Below the pieces are notes generated by a model, which was not told the DNA's origin, did not search any database, and saw only the letters and a list, made by a program, of their open reading frames with translations. DNA of 64,000 bases from contig VYZB01000527.1 in the NCBI GenBank assembly GCA_013397455.1, positions 382,216 through 446,215 of the forward strand. The letters are read 5' to 3'. The position numbers and the translations under genes are program-made. Positions 24,615 through 38,490 of the stretch are shown here, piece by piece. The number at the start of each line of letters is the position of its first letter. Position 1 is the stretch's first letter. The stretch comes from Crotophaga sulcirostris (lineage: Eukaryota > Chordata > Aves > Cuculiformes > Crotophagidae).

Positions 24615-25570
24615 CTCTCCTTAGGAAAATATCTCCCACAGCTAATAACTAGAAAGCAGAGTTCTTCTAACAAAAGAGGTGGTATGTGGCTTACTTCCTT
24701 GTGGGTTGTTACTGCTGTGCTTACTATTCCTTCTGTATTTTTGATTTACTGCACTGTACTGCAACCATTTGTATGTGAAATGCATCATGTTAAAATCTCT
24801 ATACACTAGAGGTTCTTTTCTGCTTGTTGATTTAATTGAATGAAATGAAGGGTGATTGTAAAATACTAGAGGGAAAGGGAGAACTCATATACTGGAAAAA
24901 GCACTATAAATATTTTCCTTGGATCATTAAAACAACCTTGTAACACTTCACCTCATGTAGTGGAAAGCATTATGCAATCCTTTTATGAAATGTCTAAAAA
25001 GTGTTTACAATTCCATCCCAAATTAATGTGGCTTTTTTTTAAGTGTAAGGAAAACACCCCATAATTCTTAATTCTGTTATCAAAGTTATTTTCAGCCTTT
25101 GAAAGGATTCACTTGCCAGTGACTTGGCAGTGTCAAACAAATGTTCGACTTTTATTCTGACACTTCTTGAAGAATTTGATTGAAACTATATATGTCCAGA
25201 TAACACTCAACAAAGTGCCCCTCTTGCGTTGTTTCGAGATATTTTTGGAAACAACAGAGGCGACCTTGGATGGAGCTGCTTTTCCAATTTAGGACTTCAT
25301 TTGGTCTAAGAGAGTAAAATTATACTCTTTAATCCTTTTGCATACCCACAAACAAGACAGTTTTATTTTATGCTACAGTAGAGTTGCTTTTCTGTGCCTT
25401 CTTTTCCATGTCAATCTGTTTAGGATAAGAATTATTTTAGGTAATCAAGTTAGATTCAAATGTGTAGATAAATAGTCCTCTGGTTTATCACATGTACCTT
25501 AAAAATGCTGTGTAATCTGAATGAATGGTGCTCCTTTATGCAATGCTTTTTCTTCTTTAGAACTAGCGTT

Positions 25571-25576
25571 AATAAA
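25571..25576 (+). terminator. Poly(A) signal AATAAA (candidate)
   Basis: A canonical AATAAA lies within GCGTTAATAAATAAGCG, about 1 kb downstream of the exon-like block at 24480. Without a recognised transcript the call is weak. Confidence 0.3.
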
Positions 25577-26013
25577 TAAGCGTTAGCCTTTGTCTTTGCT
25601 TATAGGCATGAGGAATCTGATTTCAAGCCAGAGCTCTCACAGACTTGATGTAAAGTCTAAATGAGGAGGGTGGTAATGCTGGCAAATGCTCTCTGATGGG
25701 ACTGCCACCTGTCCGGGTCACAGCAGAAATATTGTTTGTCAAGCTTCAAGTTTAAAAGCCAAGGTTAGGAGCCAGGTTCTCCGTACATCTAGAGTGGGGT
25801 GATTGTTTTCTTCTGACTCTGGTTTGCCAGCATTTGTACTTGTAAAATTTTATTACATCTAATCACTTAAGACGTTTTAAATAGTTTCAACTTAATTTTC
25901 TATATAATCAATATATTTTAATTGATTTCTGTTACTCTCTGTTATAGGCATACTGCACTCCATAACAAAATGGAATTAGTTTGTTGCAACGATAATGCAG
26001 TTTCACTGCTGTG

Positions 26014-26019
26014 AATAAA
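26014..26019 (+). terminator. Poly(A) signal AATAAA with T-rich downstream element (candidate)
   Basis: The AATAAA within GTGAATAAAACC is followed about 20 nt later by CATTTTTTTTGTC, a good U/GU-rich downstream element. This would end a transcript carrying the 24480 block. Confidence 0.4.
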
Positions 26020-26514
26020 ACCAAAATTGACAGAATACATTTTTTTTGTCATTTATCCTGTACAATATTTGTTCTCTTCAAAGTATAATATGGGAACTAA
26101 ATCTAGACATGCCAGAGGGATCTATTTAACATAAGTGGTCTGTGTAAGTGCAGATGTAAATACGCTACTCAGGAGTATATTGTTTATATTCATTTGATCA
26201 CACTTCATGTAAATGCCTATTTTTGTAGCTCTGTTATATACTTACTATGACTGATGGCCCAGGTTCTAGCTCTAGGATATGCAGTGGTCAGGGCATTTCA
26301 TGTAGCACAGTTGTAGACAGCTTCAGAGAAGCAACTCTTAACTGATCCTCCAAATCTATATGTATGTGAGCACGACAGCATTAGCACATGCACAGATCAA
26401 GGTAAAATAAACTCTTAGGCATAGCAACTTTCATCACAGAACCTCAATTTACAAACAATTCTTAGTTGTCTGTTGACCATAGAACCAGATAATCAAGTTG
26501 CTACTATTTATTTA

Positions 26515-26571
26515 TGGTTGAACCCAATGATCTTAAAGGTCTTTTCCAACCTAAACGATTCTGTGCTTTTC
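26515..26571 (+). repeat. CR1 LINE 3' end fragment
   Basis: GGTTGAACCCAATGATCTTA then AAGGTCTTTTCCAACCTAAA and CGATTCTGTG match the CR1 3' UTR. The copy is more diverged than the one at 18134 and has only part of the tail repeat. Confidence 0.88.
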
Positions 26572-29500
26572 TAGATGAACAAACTGTGGTAATGGAATAA
26601 AACAAGCAAAACTAGGAATCCAGTCCTTGTCACTGGGCTGTGGTCTCTGGACATGCTCAGCATTCTCAACCTGATCTTCTCCCTGAGAAGCCTCCTGAAT
26701 CCTGCCCTGAGCACTGTTGTTCAGACCCCTAACCTTCATCCTAGCCCGAGGTTTGGTTTATTTGAACATACAGGAATGGTACAGCAAACGTCACAAAATT
26801 TCCCAGGGCAGTAGTCAGTGTCCTAGCTTTGTGCAGCCTCATCTGACCCCCAGCACTCCTTAAAAAGTAGTTCAGAAGTAACATGTCTGTAGGGTTCCAA
26901 TGTGTTAATGCACTGAAATGTGTGACAGGCCATAACAGATGCAGATAAACAAATACGATACGAACGTAAAGCCCTTTCCTGAAGGAGTTTTTAATTAAAT
27001 TGTAACAAGGGATTTTGAAAGCATAAAAAGCATCACAGCTAGCTTCAGTGAGCTAATGGAGTCAAGAAAACCAAACGTTAGATTTTCTCTTAACCTGAGG
27101 TCTTTTTATAAACCCATACAGATTGGTATCAGGAGAAGCAGTCCTAAATAGAAACACTGTGTGTGTGTCCATGTGCATGCAAGCAAACAAAGATTAGGTC
27201 TCTCAATTAGAAACTGTATAACAGCACTCTGGGGCAATTTATTTGTGTGCCTCTACTGTGTCCATTTTCAGTTTTTTACAAGTGTGCTGTGGCTGAAACA
27301 CATTGATTGTGTACCCTAGCACAGAAATAACTGGAAGTTCTATTTTTTCTTAAACATCTGAAGGAAGTGATTTTGAATTTATTCAATGTTGTCTTCAAAA
27401 AAATGTAAAGATGCAAGAATGTGAAAGCACTACAAGAGAAAAACTGGGTTGCTTAGGATGTGGTAAGGGATGAGAGAATTTGTGTTTCTGGTTTATTGTC
27501 CCAGGCAGCTGTGGTTGGAGCTGCTGCTTCTGCTTGTCTGCTCTGCTCCTCAGAGCACTGGCATGCTGGAATTGGTTGGAATTAAGCCTCAAGTAGAAAG
27601 GGAGCAGATTTATCACTGCAGCCCTAAATTTTGTTTTTATTTGTGAGAACAAATCCAGGGTAACTTCTGTTAATGAATAACCCAGTCAGTGGTGATAGCT
27701 CCTATTTAGTCTGATAAATTTGGCCTTAAACAAAAACTGAACTCCTGTTAACACAAAAAAAAAAAACAGGGGAGTAAAACCATTTTCAAAAAAAAAAATT
27801 TCAGTCTCAACAGAAAAAAAAAAAAATTAAATGTACATATTTTCTTTGGAAAAAAAACCCTGAAAAATCATGAGAAAAAAACCCCACAACTAAAAAAAAC
27901 GAAATTAAAATTTTCAAGAGAAAATGTGTATTTTTTCAAAAAAAAGACCAACAAAAAAAAGGTTCTGTAGTCAATATGAAAAAATATAACTAACACAAAT
28001 AGCTTTGATGGAAATGTTCTTCTTACTTAGAAGATGTACATCCTGTTACTGTGTAGTTCCATTAGAATCAGATTGAACTCTTCAACTCAGCAATTCTTAC
28101 TGTATTCTCCATGGAAAGGCACAGATACTGGAGTTCATAATAAGGGAACTTTTCTTTGGTACAGCAGCTGCATCAGAGCCAATTTTACCTGCAGGTACAT
28201 AGTGCTGGTGCCATTTATCTTTATTTGAAACAATCTATATGGGTACATCCAGCTTTTACAAAAGGGCATTCAACAAATAGAGTGGTTTGCAATGTTATTG
28301 CTTCACTGATGCATAAATATTGAATACCTAAACACAACATTAGCTAATTAAGTTGGGGGTGATTATTGGCCAGAGATAAAGCACACAGTAAGTGTGCACA
28401 GATTAAGCCTGCCCTCTCACTGCACTGTGGTTGCTCCCTGAATACAATGAGGATGCAGGTTTCCAGGAGATCAAATCCAGCAATGATTTGCACCCTGAAT
28501 CTAAAGAAGGGCCCCCAAAATTAGACAGAGCTTCTTAAATTGCAGGGTGCTGCATAGACTGTATGGAACTTAAGCCCAAGCTTTTTCAAAACCAAAATCC
28601 CTCCAGTAAAATAGCAGTGAGAACTCCACTTTTAGCTGAAATCATTACTTGGTCTATACCAATGCATTCTGTGTATGTTTCCAGGGCACTCCACACATGC
28701 ACTCACCTCAAGCCATGAGAGCAGTGCCAGCAGCACTCCCAGCCAGTCTGCCCAACGCAGAGCCATCAGAAAACACGGTGCACTTAAAAGATGTTCTTAT
28801 CCCACAGGAGTTCTGTTTTGTAGCCACGACTGCGCTAATGGTGGAAAAAAATGAGGCCCCACACCCACTTTCCTCTGGTTTTAACCACCTGGTGCTTCAC
28901 TGCCAAACCGCTCGTTTGACTGCGTGTTAAGGGTTTTGGAGAGCCGACCCGTGTGAAACCCCTTTTCAAGGCTTGTTCGCAGCCACACCTTGTGGACTCA
29001 AAATCCACAAACGCGGTGTCTGTGAGATACCGTATGCAGGCTCACACTGTTTGTATAATTTTTTTTTAATAAATTATTATTTCAAGCGCTGTCAACAAGC
29101 AGAAGGGTCTACATGAAGATGAGTGGGCTGGTTAAAGAAGATGGAAGAACCTGAAAGCAGCTAAGTCACAGGCAGAGCACACTCTCACTCCCACTTTCAG
29201 CCCTGGGTAGAAAGCCTGTGAAAGACAGCAGCAGCTTTGCATTCAAAAGAATCCTGTCCCAAATGACTTAAAAAATTCTAGGTTAGAATATTCATTGATG
29301 GATTACACTAGCACACAGCATTACTGAGTAGTTAGGAAAAAACAACTGGCACTCTGGGAGAAGAGGTGGGACTGCCCTGCTCTTGGGCACCATCGTCTAA
29401 ACCAGCTTGCAATAATTGTGAAATCATTTTTTCAGTTGTGCTGGCACAACTCCTTGTGGGGCTGCGTGGTCAGGCTTGTCACAGCCTCTTGGTGAAAGAT

Positions 29501-32500
29501 GACTGCTAAGCCAGTTACTCAGTTTGTAGCCACACATGATTGTAAAAACACAGGTGAAGGGGCAGAGAGCAGCAGGCAAGGAGCTGGGAGGGAGTGGGCA
29601 GGTACAGAGAGAACAAGGAGCTGGAGCTTCTTGAATTGCCTTTGCCACCAAAGAAAGTGTTTTGCAGAGCCATGCATGTGCCTGCAGCTCCTGTTGTCCT
29701 GATGTGCTCCAGCAATCAACTCAAGGCAATCTGCAGACAAATTAGAAAAATAACAGCTCTTTTATTAAAAAGTTCATAAGCGAAGGTGAAATCTCCCCTT
29801 CATCAAAACCTACTCCCATAACGGGCTGTTGTCTGATCACAGAGTTAAATAAGGAAAAACGAGATAGAAACATTTTACCATTTAAGAAATGCTTACCAGG
29901 CAATTTGTGTTGGAAGGCAGGAAATTAATACTCATAACTTCTGATCAGCTTTGTCAGAGGTGCCATGCTCCCCTCCTTTCTGTAAGTCTCAAAAACAAAA
30001 TACAGAGATGCAGAATGATCACCTGTGCTTTTGATTTTCCAAGGAATGCCTTTCCCTCCATAAATTCACTGTCCTCCCCTCACAGAACATAGGCATCTGT
30101 GAAACTAGAACATAAAGCTATGGAAATCTCTCTGCCTGCATGAGGGTATAAATCAGCCTAAGTCGCTTTCCTGATGTAATGTCTTGGACTGATCCCTTCC
30201 GATTTCCTGAACAAGATTTTGGAACAACCAAAGAGAAAACACACTGCCCTAATTACTGTTCCCCATCATTTACATTGAGCCTCGCTTGCTGTAAGGCAGG
30301 ACTTCATGAGTTTTATTGAGTGCTACACTAAATGCTACATTAAACACACGGTACGTGTTCCGTGAGCTTCATGGTTAACATATGGTAAAATACAATAGGG
30401 AGAGTATAAAAAAGATTATGCAATAAGCTGTGGAAAACTCCAAAGTACAGGAATCAAATAGGCAATATTTTTCAATCTCTTAAGCAATGAAAATTTAAAA
30501 TATATAATAAACCCTACATCATCCTGTGTCTTGTACATGGTCAGCTCAAGGTATGAATGCATGAATGGTTCTGCACTACGACAGCCTGGTTTTGATCTCT
30601 GCCTTTGCAAAATTGGGAGATATGTTGCAAAGGAAACATTCGTAACCGTGTTTTTCTGAGTAAATGCTTTCATCCTGAGCTTTATTAAAATATACATAAC
30701 TAATACAAGGAATAATAACATACATGACTGCCAGCAATTCAGGCACTATCATTAAGATATGCATAAAAATGTCTTATCAAATCTAAATGTCTGCTTACAG
30801 GAAATGTTAGACTCCTTTTATGAAGTATAGGATGGCAATTGCTAGGGGAATGGTTCACTCAGGCTATAACCTCTTTTAAGTGAATCAAGTCACAACTAGC
30901 TAGGAGAAAAGAGTCTGACCCAAATAATCCATAATTAGATCATCAGCTGCTAACACTATTGATCTCCTGAGATTTGGGGTGGCTTGAGCTGCCCTCATTC
31001 TCCAGCTGTAACTCAGAGAACAGACTTTACTCTTGATAGAAAAGAGAAATTTTTAAAAGGCATGTGGAATACTAAAATGACAATGTTGGAGATCCACCTT
31101 CCTGGAAGTACCCTAATTTGTTGATGTTAATATATAATCAGAAATCAGATTATGACCTTGTCAAGCAGAACAGCAATTATATTATTTCATATACAATTGG
31201 GGGTCTGCTTGCTGCCTTTCATTATACCTTGCAGGAAAACTCAGGTGCTGTTGAAATAGTTTTGAGTTCTTAATACCAGGTTCAATTTGCCAAAATCACT
31301 ATGCAAAAGCTCAGCTCCAGAGACATTCTTCACACAAATCCATTTATAGAAAACCAAAAACTGGATCAATACTGAAATTATAAAAGAATGAATTTCCATA
31401 TTATTCACATGTTTGGGGAATTTAATGTCTATTGCCTTTTAAGAACATGATATTCCTGGAATAATTCAAATCAGTACACTCTGTTTCTAGTGCTACTTTT
31501 CCAGTGGCCGGTACCTAAATGTAGTGGCTTACATATGGCTTTGAAATTTCACAATGTAGCTCTTAAAGCAAAAATAAATATTTCCATTTTAGCAACTTAT
31601 GATGTAATTAAATGAAAAGGTTCTGTGCAGAAATTTTAATTGAATTTAGAATATCTTATTCACAGCACAGCTCTGATGACTATTAAATCTGTTCGAAAAG
31701 GAAAACCTTACTGGTGTCAGGTACAAATAAAACTCATTCGTTTCAAAGAACATCTATATTAAATCCTTTCAAGCAGCAACATGCCAGGACACATAGGATC
31801 CTCAAAAAGAGGCCCTCACACTAACTGCAGGATTTTTTTCCTCGTTTTTATGACATATGTTGTATCAGAAATCACAGTTAAAAGAAATTGCATGCTCAAA
31901 ATTGAAATCTTTTCTCACATTTAACTCAGCCAAAATTCCTGTGATGGCAGAATTAAATTTGGGTTTGTTCTCAAATGGTAAGGAAGCTACAAGATGGAAC
32001 AATTACCATTTTTTTAATGCCTAACTACAAAGACTGTTACTTTCTTGGAACATTTATAATAACCTTAAAGAGTCACGGGTAGCTGTCAAATAAGTTCACT
32101 CTCTTTGCCCAGATTTTTTTTTTAATTTTTTAGAGGAACTTACAGATGTACTGATCTAGAAGAAATAATTAATCTTTTTTTTTTGTAAAATGCAATTAGT
32201 ATAGCAGATGGGCAGTGATATTCACTCAAAAACAATTACATGGAAGAGCATCTTAACTTCAGCTGAGGCTCTCATTTTTCCCACAACAGACAGAAAGGTG
32301 GACTGCGACCTTAGGACCAGATCAGGCACCACATCCAGACTGGTCAGACACAGACTGGGGAAAGAACAATTTTGGTGATTTCATTGTCTTTGCCTTCTGC
32401 CAATATTTTTATGTTCTTGCAGTAAAAATATCCCTAGAGGAAAAGATCTCACTGCATGTAACTTTTTTATGTTGAGTCATTTGGTTTGTTTATGTGTAGA

Positions 32501-35500
32501 GGTGTAGTTTTACAAAATGCCTTCTGCATGCAGGAAGATCTCCCTTCTGAACAGATTCTCTACCTGAGCATCAGGAAAGGAAATAAATCTGTAGCTGATG
32601 ACATTTCAAGGGCAAGGAAAACAACAGTTCAGAGGAGAATTATCTGATTTGGTTCGTGTTTATTTTTACTTATGTCTAACAATCTGCTCTCCAACCGAAG
32701 ATGCTTATTTGCAGAAGGGAAGGCTGTCTCCGTTTGGACTGGTGCCTGATCTGGAGCAAAGGGGCCACTCAGGACAAGAGGTATGTTTTAAGCATGTATT
32801 AGCTAATGGAATAGGAGCCTAGTGGTGTAAAAGCAATTGCATGTGTCATATACATTAACTAGTCAAGGATAAATTCTTCATTTCTTCCCACCACGCTTCT
32901 TATCCCTTAGCTAACATAGGCTAAACCTGCCTTCCACTCAGGAGTACATATTCCAAAGTAAAATATTCTATATGTGGAATTTTAGAATTAATTATTCCCA
33001 AATAACTTGTGTAGAGAAGCTCTAGGGTACAGCTCAGTTAATTTATTTTACACATGCTTACTGCTAAGTTAGAGGGCTTTACAATTTCAAAAGTAATCTT
33101 TGCCTTTCAGGACCTGCTTGGAGAAACTTTTCCAGCCTTAGTATCCTGTAATGAAGGCCTAAATAACTGTAGGTTTCAAAGTGAAGTAAACCAGATTGCA
33201 GCAGACTGGTGATTACCTTAAGAAGCAGAAAAGACCTGTTGCTTTTTGCTGCAGCTGAATCACTAAGAAAAATGCAAAATGCAATCAACTTCCATCTGCT
33301 TAAAGCTCAACCTTTCTTTTTTAGGTTGTTTCTATGTAGTGATTTTATCTTGCAAACTCTTTCATGTAAGACATTAAATAATGTCAAGCTACTGTTGTGC
33401 TGGCTACGGTATCCAGTAGTTACTCAATATAAACCTGAGTGTTTGCGTTCTCCAAGTCTTTGCCTCAGTAATATCTTTAAACACAATAGTCTCTGACTCT
33501 TGGCTTGTTTTCTCATGGGGAGGGTGACAGAACATTTTGTGTTCTCTTATCTTCAATAGCAATGAAACAGGAGGAGCTCCACAATGCGAAACCAAATCTA
33601 CTGCTATTAATACAACACCCCAGCCACAGAGAAGAGATTTGTTTATTTACCAAAGCTAGAGATGCCTCTCTCTGACCTTTCCAGAGCTTGTGTGCTTTAG
33701 CTGGGAATAGATTCCTCAGAACTGGGTGCTCTTTTTAAAAATATACAGTAAAAAACATATACACACCCCCGAAACAGAGCCCAGGCTGTATCCCAAACTG
33801 CATGAAACGACACACAGCTCTCAATAGTCAGAATAAGTCTAACTAGGGCACAGTCCATACTCAGTTTTGATTACTTTGCTAGTGCACAGAGACCAGTCAA
33901 CTTCCCAAAGCCCACTCGCCTTTCTTACTGCCACTCAGCAACACATTTAGCTGCCCATAACGATACATGGGCCCACTTTCTGTCTGAGACCTAACAAAGA
34001 ACCTATCAGTATAGATATTTTTCTTCCTTATGTAACTAAAAAGTTCTCCAGACTGTAAGGTATTTGGTTAAAACCAAACCAACACAGAGTTTGTCGTCTT
34101 CTGGAATTCACTCTGCTTTACTTGTGCTTTAAACCAGTGAAAATCATTGTAGGCACAAATCAAAATTTGTTTCACTGCATTTCTCACAGTTTGTTGCATT
34201 TAGTGGCCTGTCTGTCCAACTTAAAATAATATCTGCAAGAGTTAGATCTTGCTTTAGCAAGGCTTGACCTGATTTAACCTCATAGACTCAATCCATTTTG
34301 TTAAGCTGGTACACCTCTAGTATAGAAAGAGCCTCAGAGTGCTTCCAGGTGAGCTCCAGTGATCGTGGTTGGACAATTTCACATTTAAGTTCCCTAGCTG
34401 TCTTCTTGCCAGATGCAACTGTCCTACAACACAGTTGGCAAACATGAGTGTGGACTGGCTTCTCAGACATCTAATTTTCCAGCTCTATCTATGAATTCAA
34501 ACCACCTCTTTTTTTTGGTACCTGCTCCATGACTGATATTTTAGTCTAAGCAGACTATTAATGAATTACAGAAGCAGACCTGGGAGTAGGAACTGGAAAC
34601 CGGGAAAGGAACCAGCCCTACATGTTCTGGTTCCAATGCAATCATCACTAAACAATATATAAAAAGAAAACAATAGTTATGCCAGCTCCTCCGCCTCCAA
34701 CAGAAGGCAGCACACAGTCCTAGGAAGACCCAGTCCTATCTGGCAGGTAACAGATAAGCTCTGAGCGTGCTTGCTTAACTGAACTCTCCAAAGGCCAAAG
34801 CTGCAGTTGGCATTCTGAAATCTCAGTCTGGGTTTAAGGCAGGGCAGTCAGTTTCCTGCCCCTGCTGTCCCTTCCCCTGGGCAGCTGTGCCACCCCTCAG
34901 CAATGTTGGCACCAGTGCTCATCCAGCAGAATTGTAAGCCACATCACAGAGCTCTTCATCTGAAAAGTAATGCAGGGAAAAATGCAGAGACAGCCTCTTC
35001 AGCATTCAGTTCCCAGTGTGACCTGGTAACCATGCTGATAAAATTGCTTGCAGGGCTGAACACTGAAATCTACCTAGTTAAAACAAACTTCAACCCTGGA
35101 TAACTTTCCAGTGCCTCCATCCATATGATGAGGGAGGATGCAGGGATGGAAACCAGCAGCAAGGTGTAAGGTGGGAGCACGACTTCTCCTTTTGGCAGAA
35201 GTACCAGACTGGGGCATCTTAAGCTGTTGAACTATATACTATGTCAAAGTCTTGTTTGAATTATCATGTTATTTATTGTTTTCTAGGCTTTACATACAGG
35301 GTCCTCTGATTTTGCAATGCAAATCAACTGTAGAATTAGAAATATAAGCTAAGAGTCCAAAATAACTGTCTTTTCTCTATATCCATTGGGCAATACTATC
35401 TATAAATAAAATCTTCCAAATATTTTTCTCAACCATATAGCAGCTTGGAAGGCCAAAAAACTGCCTTTCATTACTCTAGAAACTACTTCACACTTGTGAA

Positions 35501-38018
35501 GGAACTGGTTTAGCAGTGATGCATCCCCTCATGCTCTGACCAACTTCACACTTCATTTTTTATCCAAATTTAAGTAACAGGCTTTGGAGACCTTGTCTGT
35601 ATTCCTTCCTACTCAAGTCTGTTCCCATCTGCCTGATCCCCTCAGTGACTTTATAATACTTCTTTTGTGTCACCAGAACTACTGCTGCCTCCCAGTCAAA
35701 CTTCCCACACTGGTCTCTAAAACTGTACTCCCTGCTTTTGCATGTTCAGTTTCTGTATCTGCAAGTGCATGAATAAGGGCTTGTTTGTATGCACAAAATT
35801 TACTATGACCATTTTTACAATTTGGGTTCAGGCGGAGAACTCTGTACACACAGCGAAACTGTGCCTTCATGGAAAACTGCCCAAAATCATCTGATCCCAG
35901 TAATTAGGGGAAGGTTTGGGGAGGAACCTGTGGAAAGAGGTCCCTCACCCTGCCCGATTCGCAGCTGGGGTTTTTCCCTGGCAGTTGAGACCGGTGATGT
36001 GAGAGGTTAGTCAAGAGTGGGAGCAGATTCCTGTGGGGCTTCACCAGCCAAATTCCTATCTAGCAAAGGGTTGCTACGGCAACTCTGAGCCTCCCGAGAT
36101 ACAGAAATTATTGTAATGGCTGCTGAAATGCCTCCCTACTGCTCTGAGACAGGATAAGGAAAATCCTTCCCTTTGATACAGAATGGTTACCCACTGCCAC
36201 ACTTTTTACACCAGTTTATACAAGCACCAGGTTTGCTGAACTTGCTCAGGAACCGATGTGTTACCTTTCCCTCCAAAGTAAGATGCAGTTCCTCATTTGC
36301 ATGTAATGCAAACATAGAAGTAATAAACCTCAACACCACACAAAAAGGACTACAGTTTCAACACTTTTTTTCCCCATGGTGACAGTACAAGAAAAAACAA
36401 ATCATATGACAAAAGTTAATATACTACTGAGTGGGCCGAACAGAATATAGAAACCTGTACAAAGCCAAAATATGTATTTTCCAGACTAGAGTTTGTGGTT
36501 TTAAAAAAAACACATAGATACAAAAAAAAAGCCATAAGCAAAACAGGACAAAACCCCTCATAGCTCCTCAATGATTGCCCAGTAGTTTTTTGGCTGCCTC
36601 CAGCCTGCGCATGTTTTCCTCTGGCATTTGGCCCACTCACAGGTCGTTCAGTCCACTGGACTATGTAATAAATACCAGACAGAGATGATGCTTTGGTCAG
36701 AACGGGAACACTTGTGACCTAAACAGGCCCTGAATTTAGGATGGGGTAAACTGAGGATAACCAGGCCATAGAAATAGTGAGTATCAGCGTACACCATAAG
36801 TGCAAAAACTTCATCAGAATTGCTCCCATTTCACTCCTTTTCACTTTTGAGAAACTCAGTTTGCTCTAGAAGCCAAAGATGAAAACAACAGAATGAATTA
36901 TCTGAAAGAGTGCCTGTGTTTACCTGAAATAACTGAATGACTTTTACAATTCTTCAAAGAAGTCACAACTTTTGTATAGCTGCTCAATTTAAACCTGAGT
37001 GTTGCCTTTTGGCCACAACAAAAAGGATTAAATTCCTCTGGGTATGAATCCAGTAAAATCAACACAGTTACCTCCTGTCTGAATTTGGCCCAATGTACCT
37101 TCAACATCTTTTGGGATTGTTCAATTCAAAATATTACACTAACCCAATCTCCTGAAGTTGCCAAACATTTTAATGTTTGGTGTCAGCATAAAGCACTATA
37201 GATCATTTGACACAGGCTTGGTCTCTTGATAATAGAGTATTTCATTTTTTTCTCACCTTTCGCCAGGTCTATGAACTTTTAGATGAACTCTGAAAAACTT
37301 GAGAAGAAACTATGCTTTCCGTATGTCAAAATCTCTCACTCAAGCCAGAGAAAATTTTTTTTTTTACTCCCCTCAGTCTAGTATCTACTGTGAAGAGGAT
37401 TCTCAGAGATCAAGAAAAGCATATAATGTTTAAAACAAAACATTTCTTAACTAAGGATTTCCTGGGTTTTTCTGCTTTCTTATTTATATTATGTCCTGGA
37501 CCTTCTGAAATCACTGTTTAACTTTCAGTATTATTTATGGAAGACAGCCTGTGGCTGCTTCCAGATCTTACAGAGAACTTTCAGTTTGCAATTTCAGGTG
37601 CACAGTCCTAGCTTAAACTAGTCAGTTAAAAAGTAAGGTACAGTAAGTACTTAACCCTCTCACACCCTGTCTGTATCTTCACAGAGAGGATCTTTTTCTA
37701 CCTCTAAGCTATCTCATTAGAGTCAGGTTCCTGAGCCCTGAGAGCTGCTCTTCTGTGACAATTCAGAATTTGGGGCTGCACAGTGTTTTCAGTGGTGAAT
37801 ACCAGTTTTGGAGCCTTTCTGTGGTGCACAGAGATTTGAAATATTACCCTGTCATTTAGCCATACATTAGACTAAATGCCTCATCATGGAAATAGATTTT
37901 AGAAAATTAACAATTTTTATGAGGCTTTGCATGCTGCCACTATTGATCAAAACTCTTCAATCACAACAGAAAGAAGTAGATGAGAAATAATGATTTAGCA
38001 CACTGGATCCAACTTCAG
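26572..38018. other. Intergenic, AT-rich, no recognised gene
   Basis: This is 11.4 kb with no exon that I can assign to a known protein. It contains an A-rich low-complexity patch at 27750-27960. Two exon-like open stretches with one good splice border each (28685-28930 and 32716-32780) are treated in the findings. Other open frames are short and lack codon or splice support. Confidence 0.65.
27750..27960. repeat. A-rich low-complexity tract
   Basis: More than ten A runs of 6 to 13 bases are separated by short unique pieces. It looks like simple-sequence expansion and not the tail of a single retrocopy, because no gene-like sequence precedes it on either strand. Confidence 0.8.
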
Positions 38019-38490
38019 TCACAGTATCACAGCATCACAAGGTTGGAAAGGACCTCTGAGATCATCGAGTCCAACCTAGAACCCAACACCAACACCAACC
38101 CATCATCTAAACCATGGCACTGAGTGCCTCATCCAGTCCCCCCTTAAACACCTCCAGGGTTGGCGACTCCACCACCTCCCTGGGCAGCGCATTCCAATGG
38201 CCAATCACCCTTGCAGGGAAAAACTTTTTCCTAGTATCAAGCCTAAACTTTCCCTGAGCAAGCTTGAGTCCATGTCCTCTAGTTCTGTCCCTGGTCACCT
38301 GAGAGAAGAGACCAACCCCTGCCTGACCACAACCTCCTTTTAGGCAGTTGCAGAGAGCAATAAGGTCTCCCCTGAGCCTCCTCTTCTCCAGGCTAAACAG
38401 CCCCAGCTCCCTCAGTCGCTCCTCACAAGGCTTGTGCTCCAAACCCTTCCCCATCTTCTTTGCTCTCCTCTGGACACACTCCAGTGTCTT
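38019..38490 (-). mobile_element. CR1 LINE, 3' part with end of ORF2 (5'-truncated)
   Basis: The element reads on the minus strand. Its 3' end is at about 38019, where the + strand shows CAGTATCACAGCATCACAAG then GTTGGAAAGGACCTCTGAGA. Minus-strand frame 38454-38107 reads through the end of the CR1 reverse-transcriptase [23 protein letters not shown], a [20 protein letters not shown] block, and a [18 protein letters not shown] block. The copy is 5'-truncated, as most CR1 copies are, but this last stretch has no stop or frameshift, so it is fairly young. It is not a host gene. Confidence 0.95.

Noticed and set aside
38107..38454. 115-codon minus-strand ORF as a host gene
   Set aside because: It is the end of the CR1 reverse-transcriptase ORF, so it was annotated as a mobile element.
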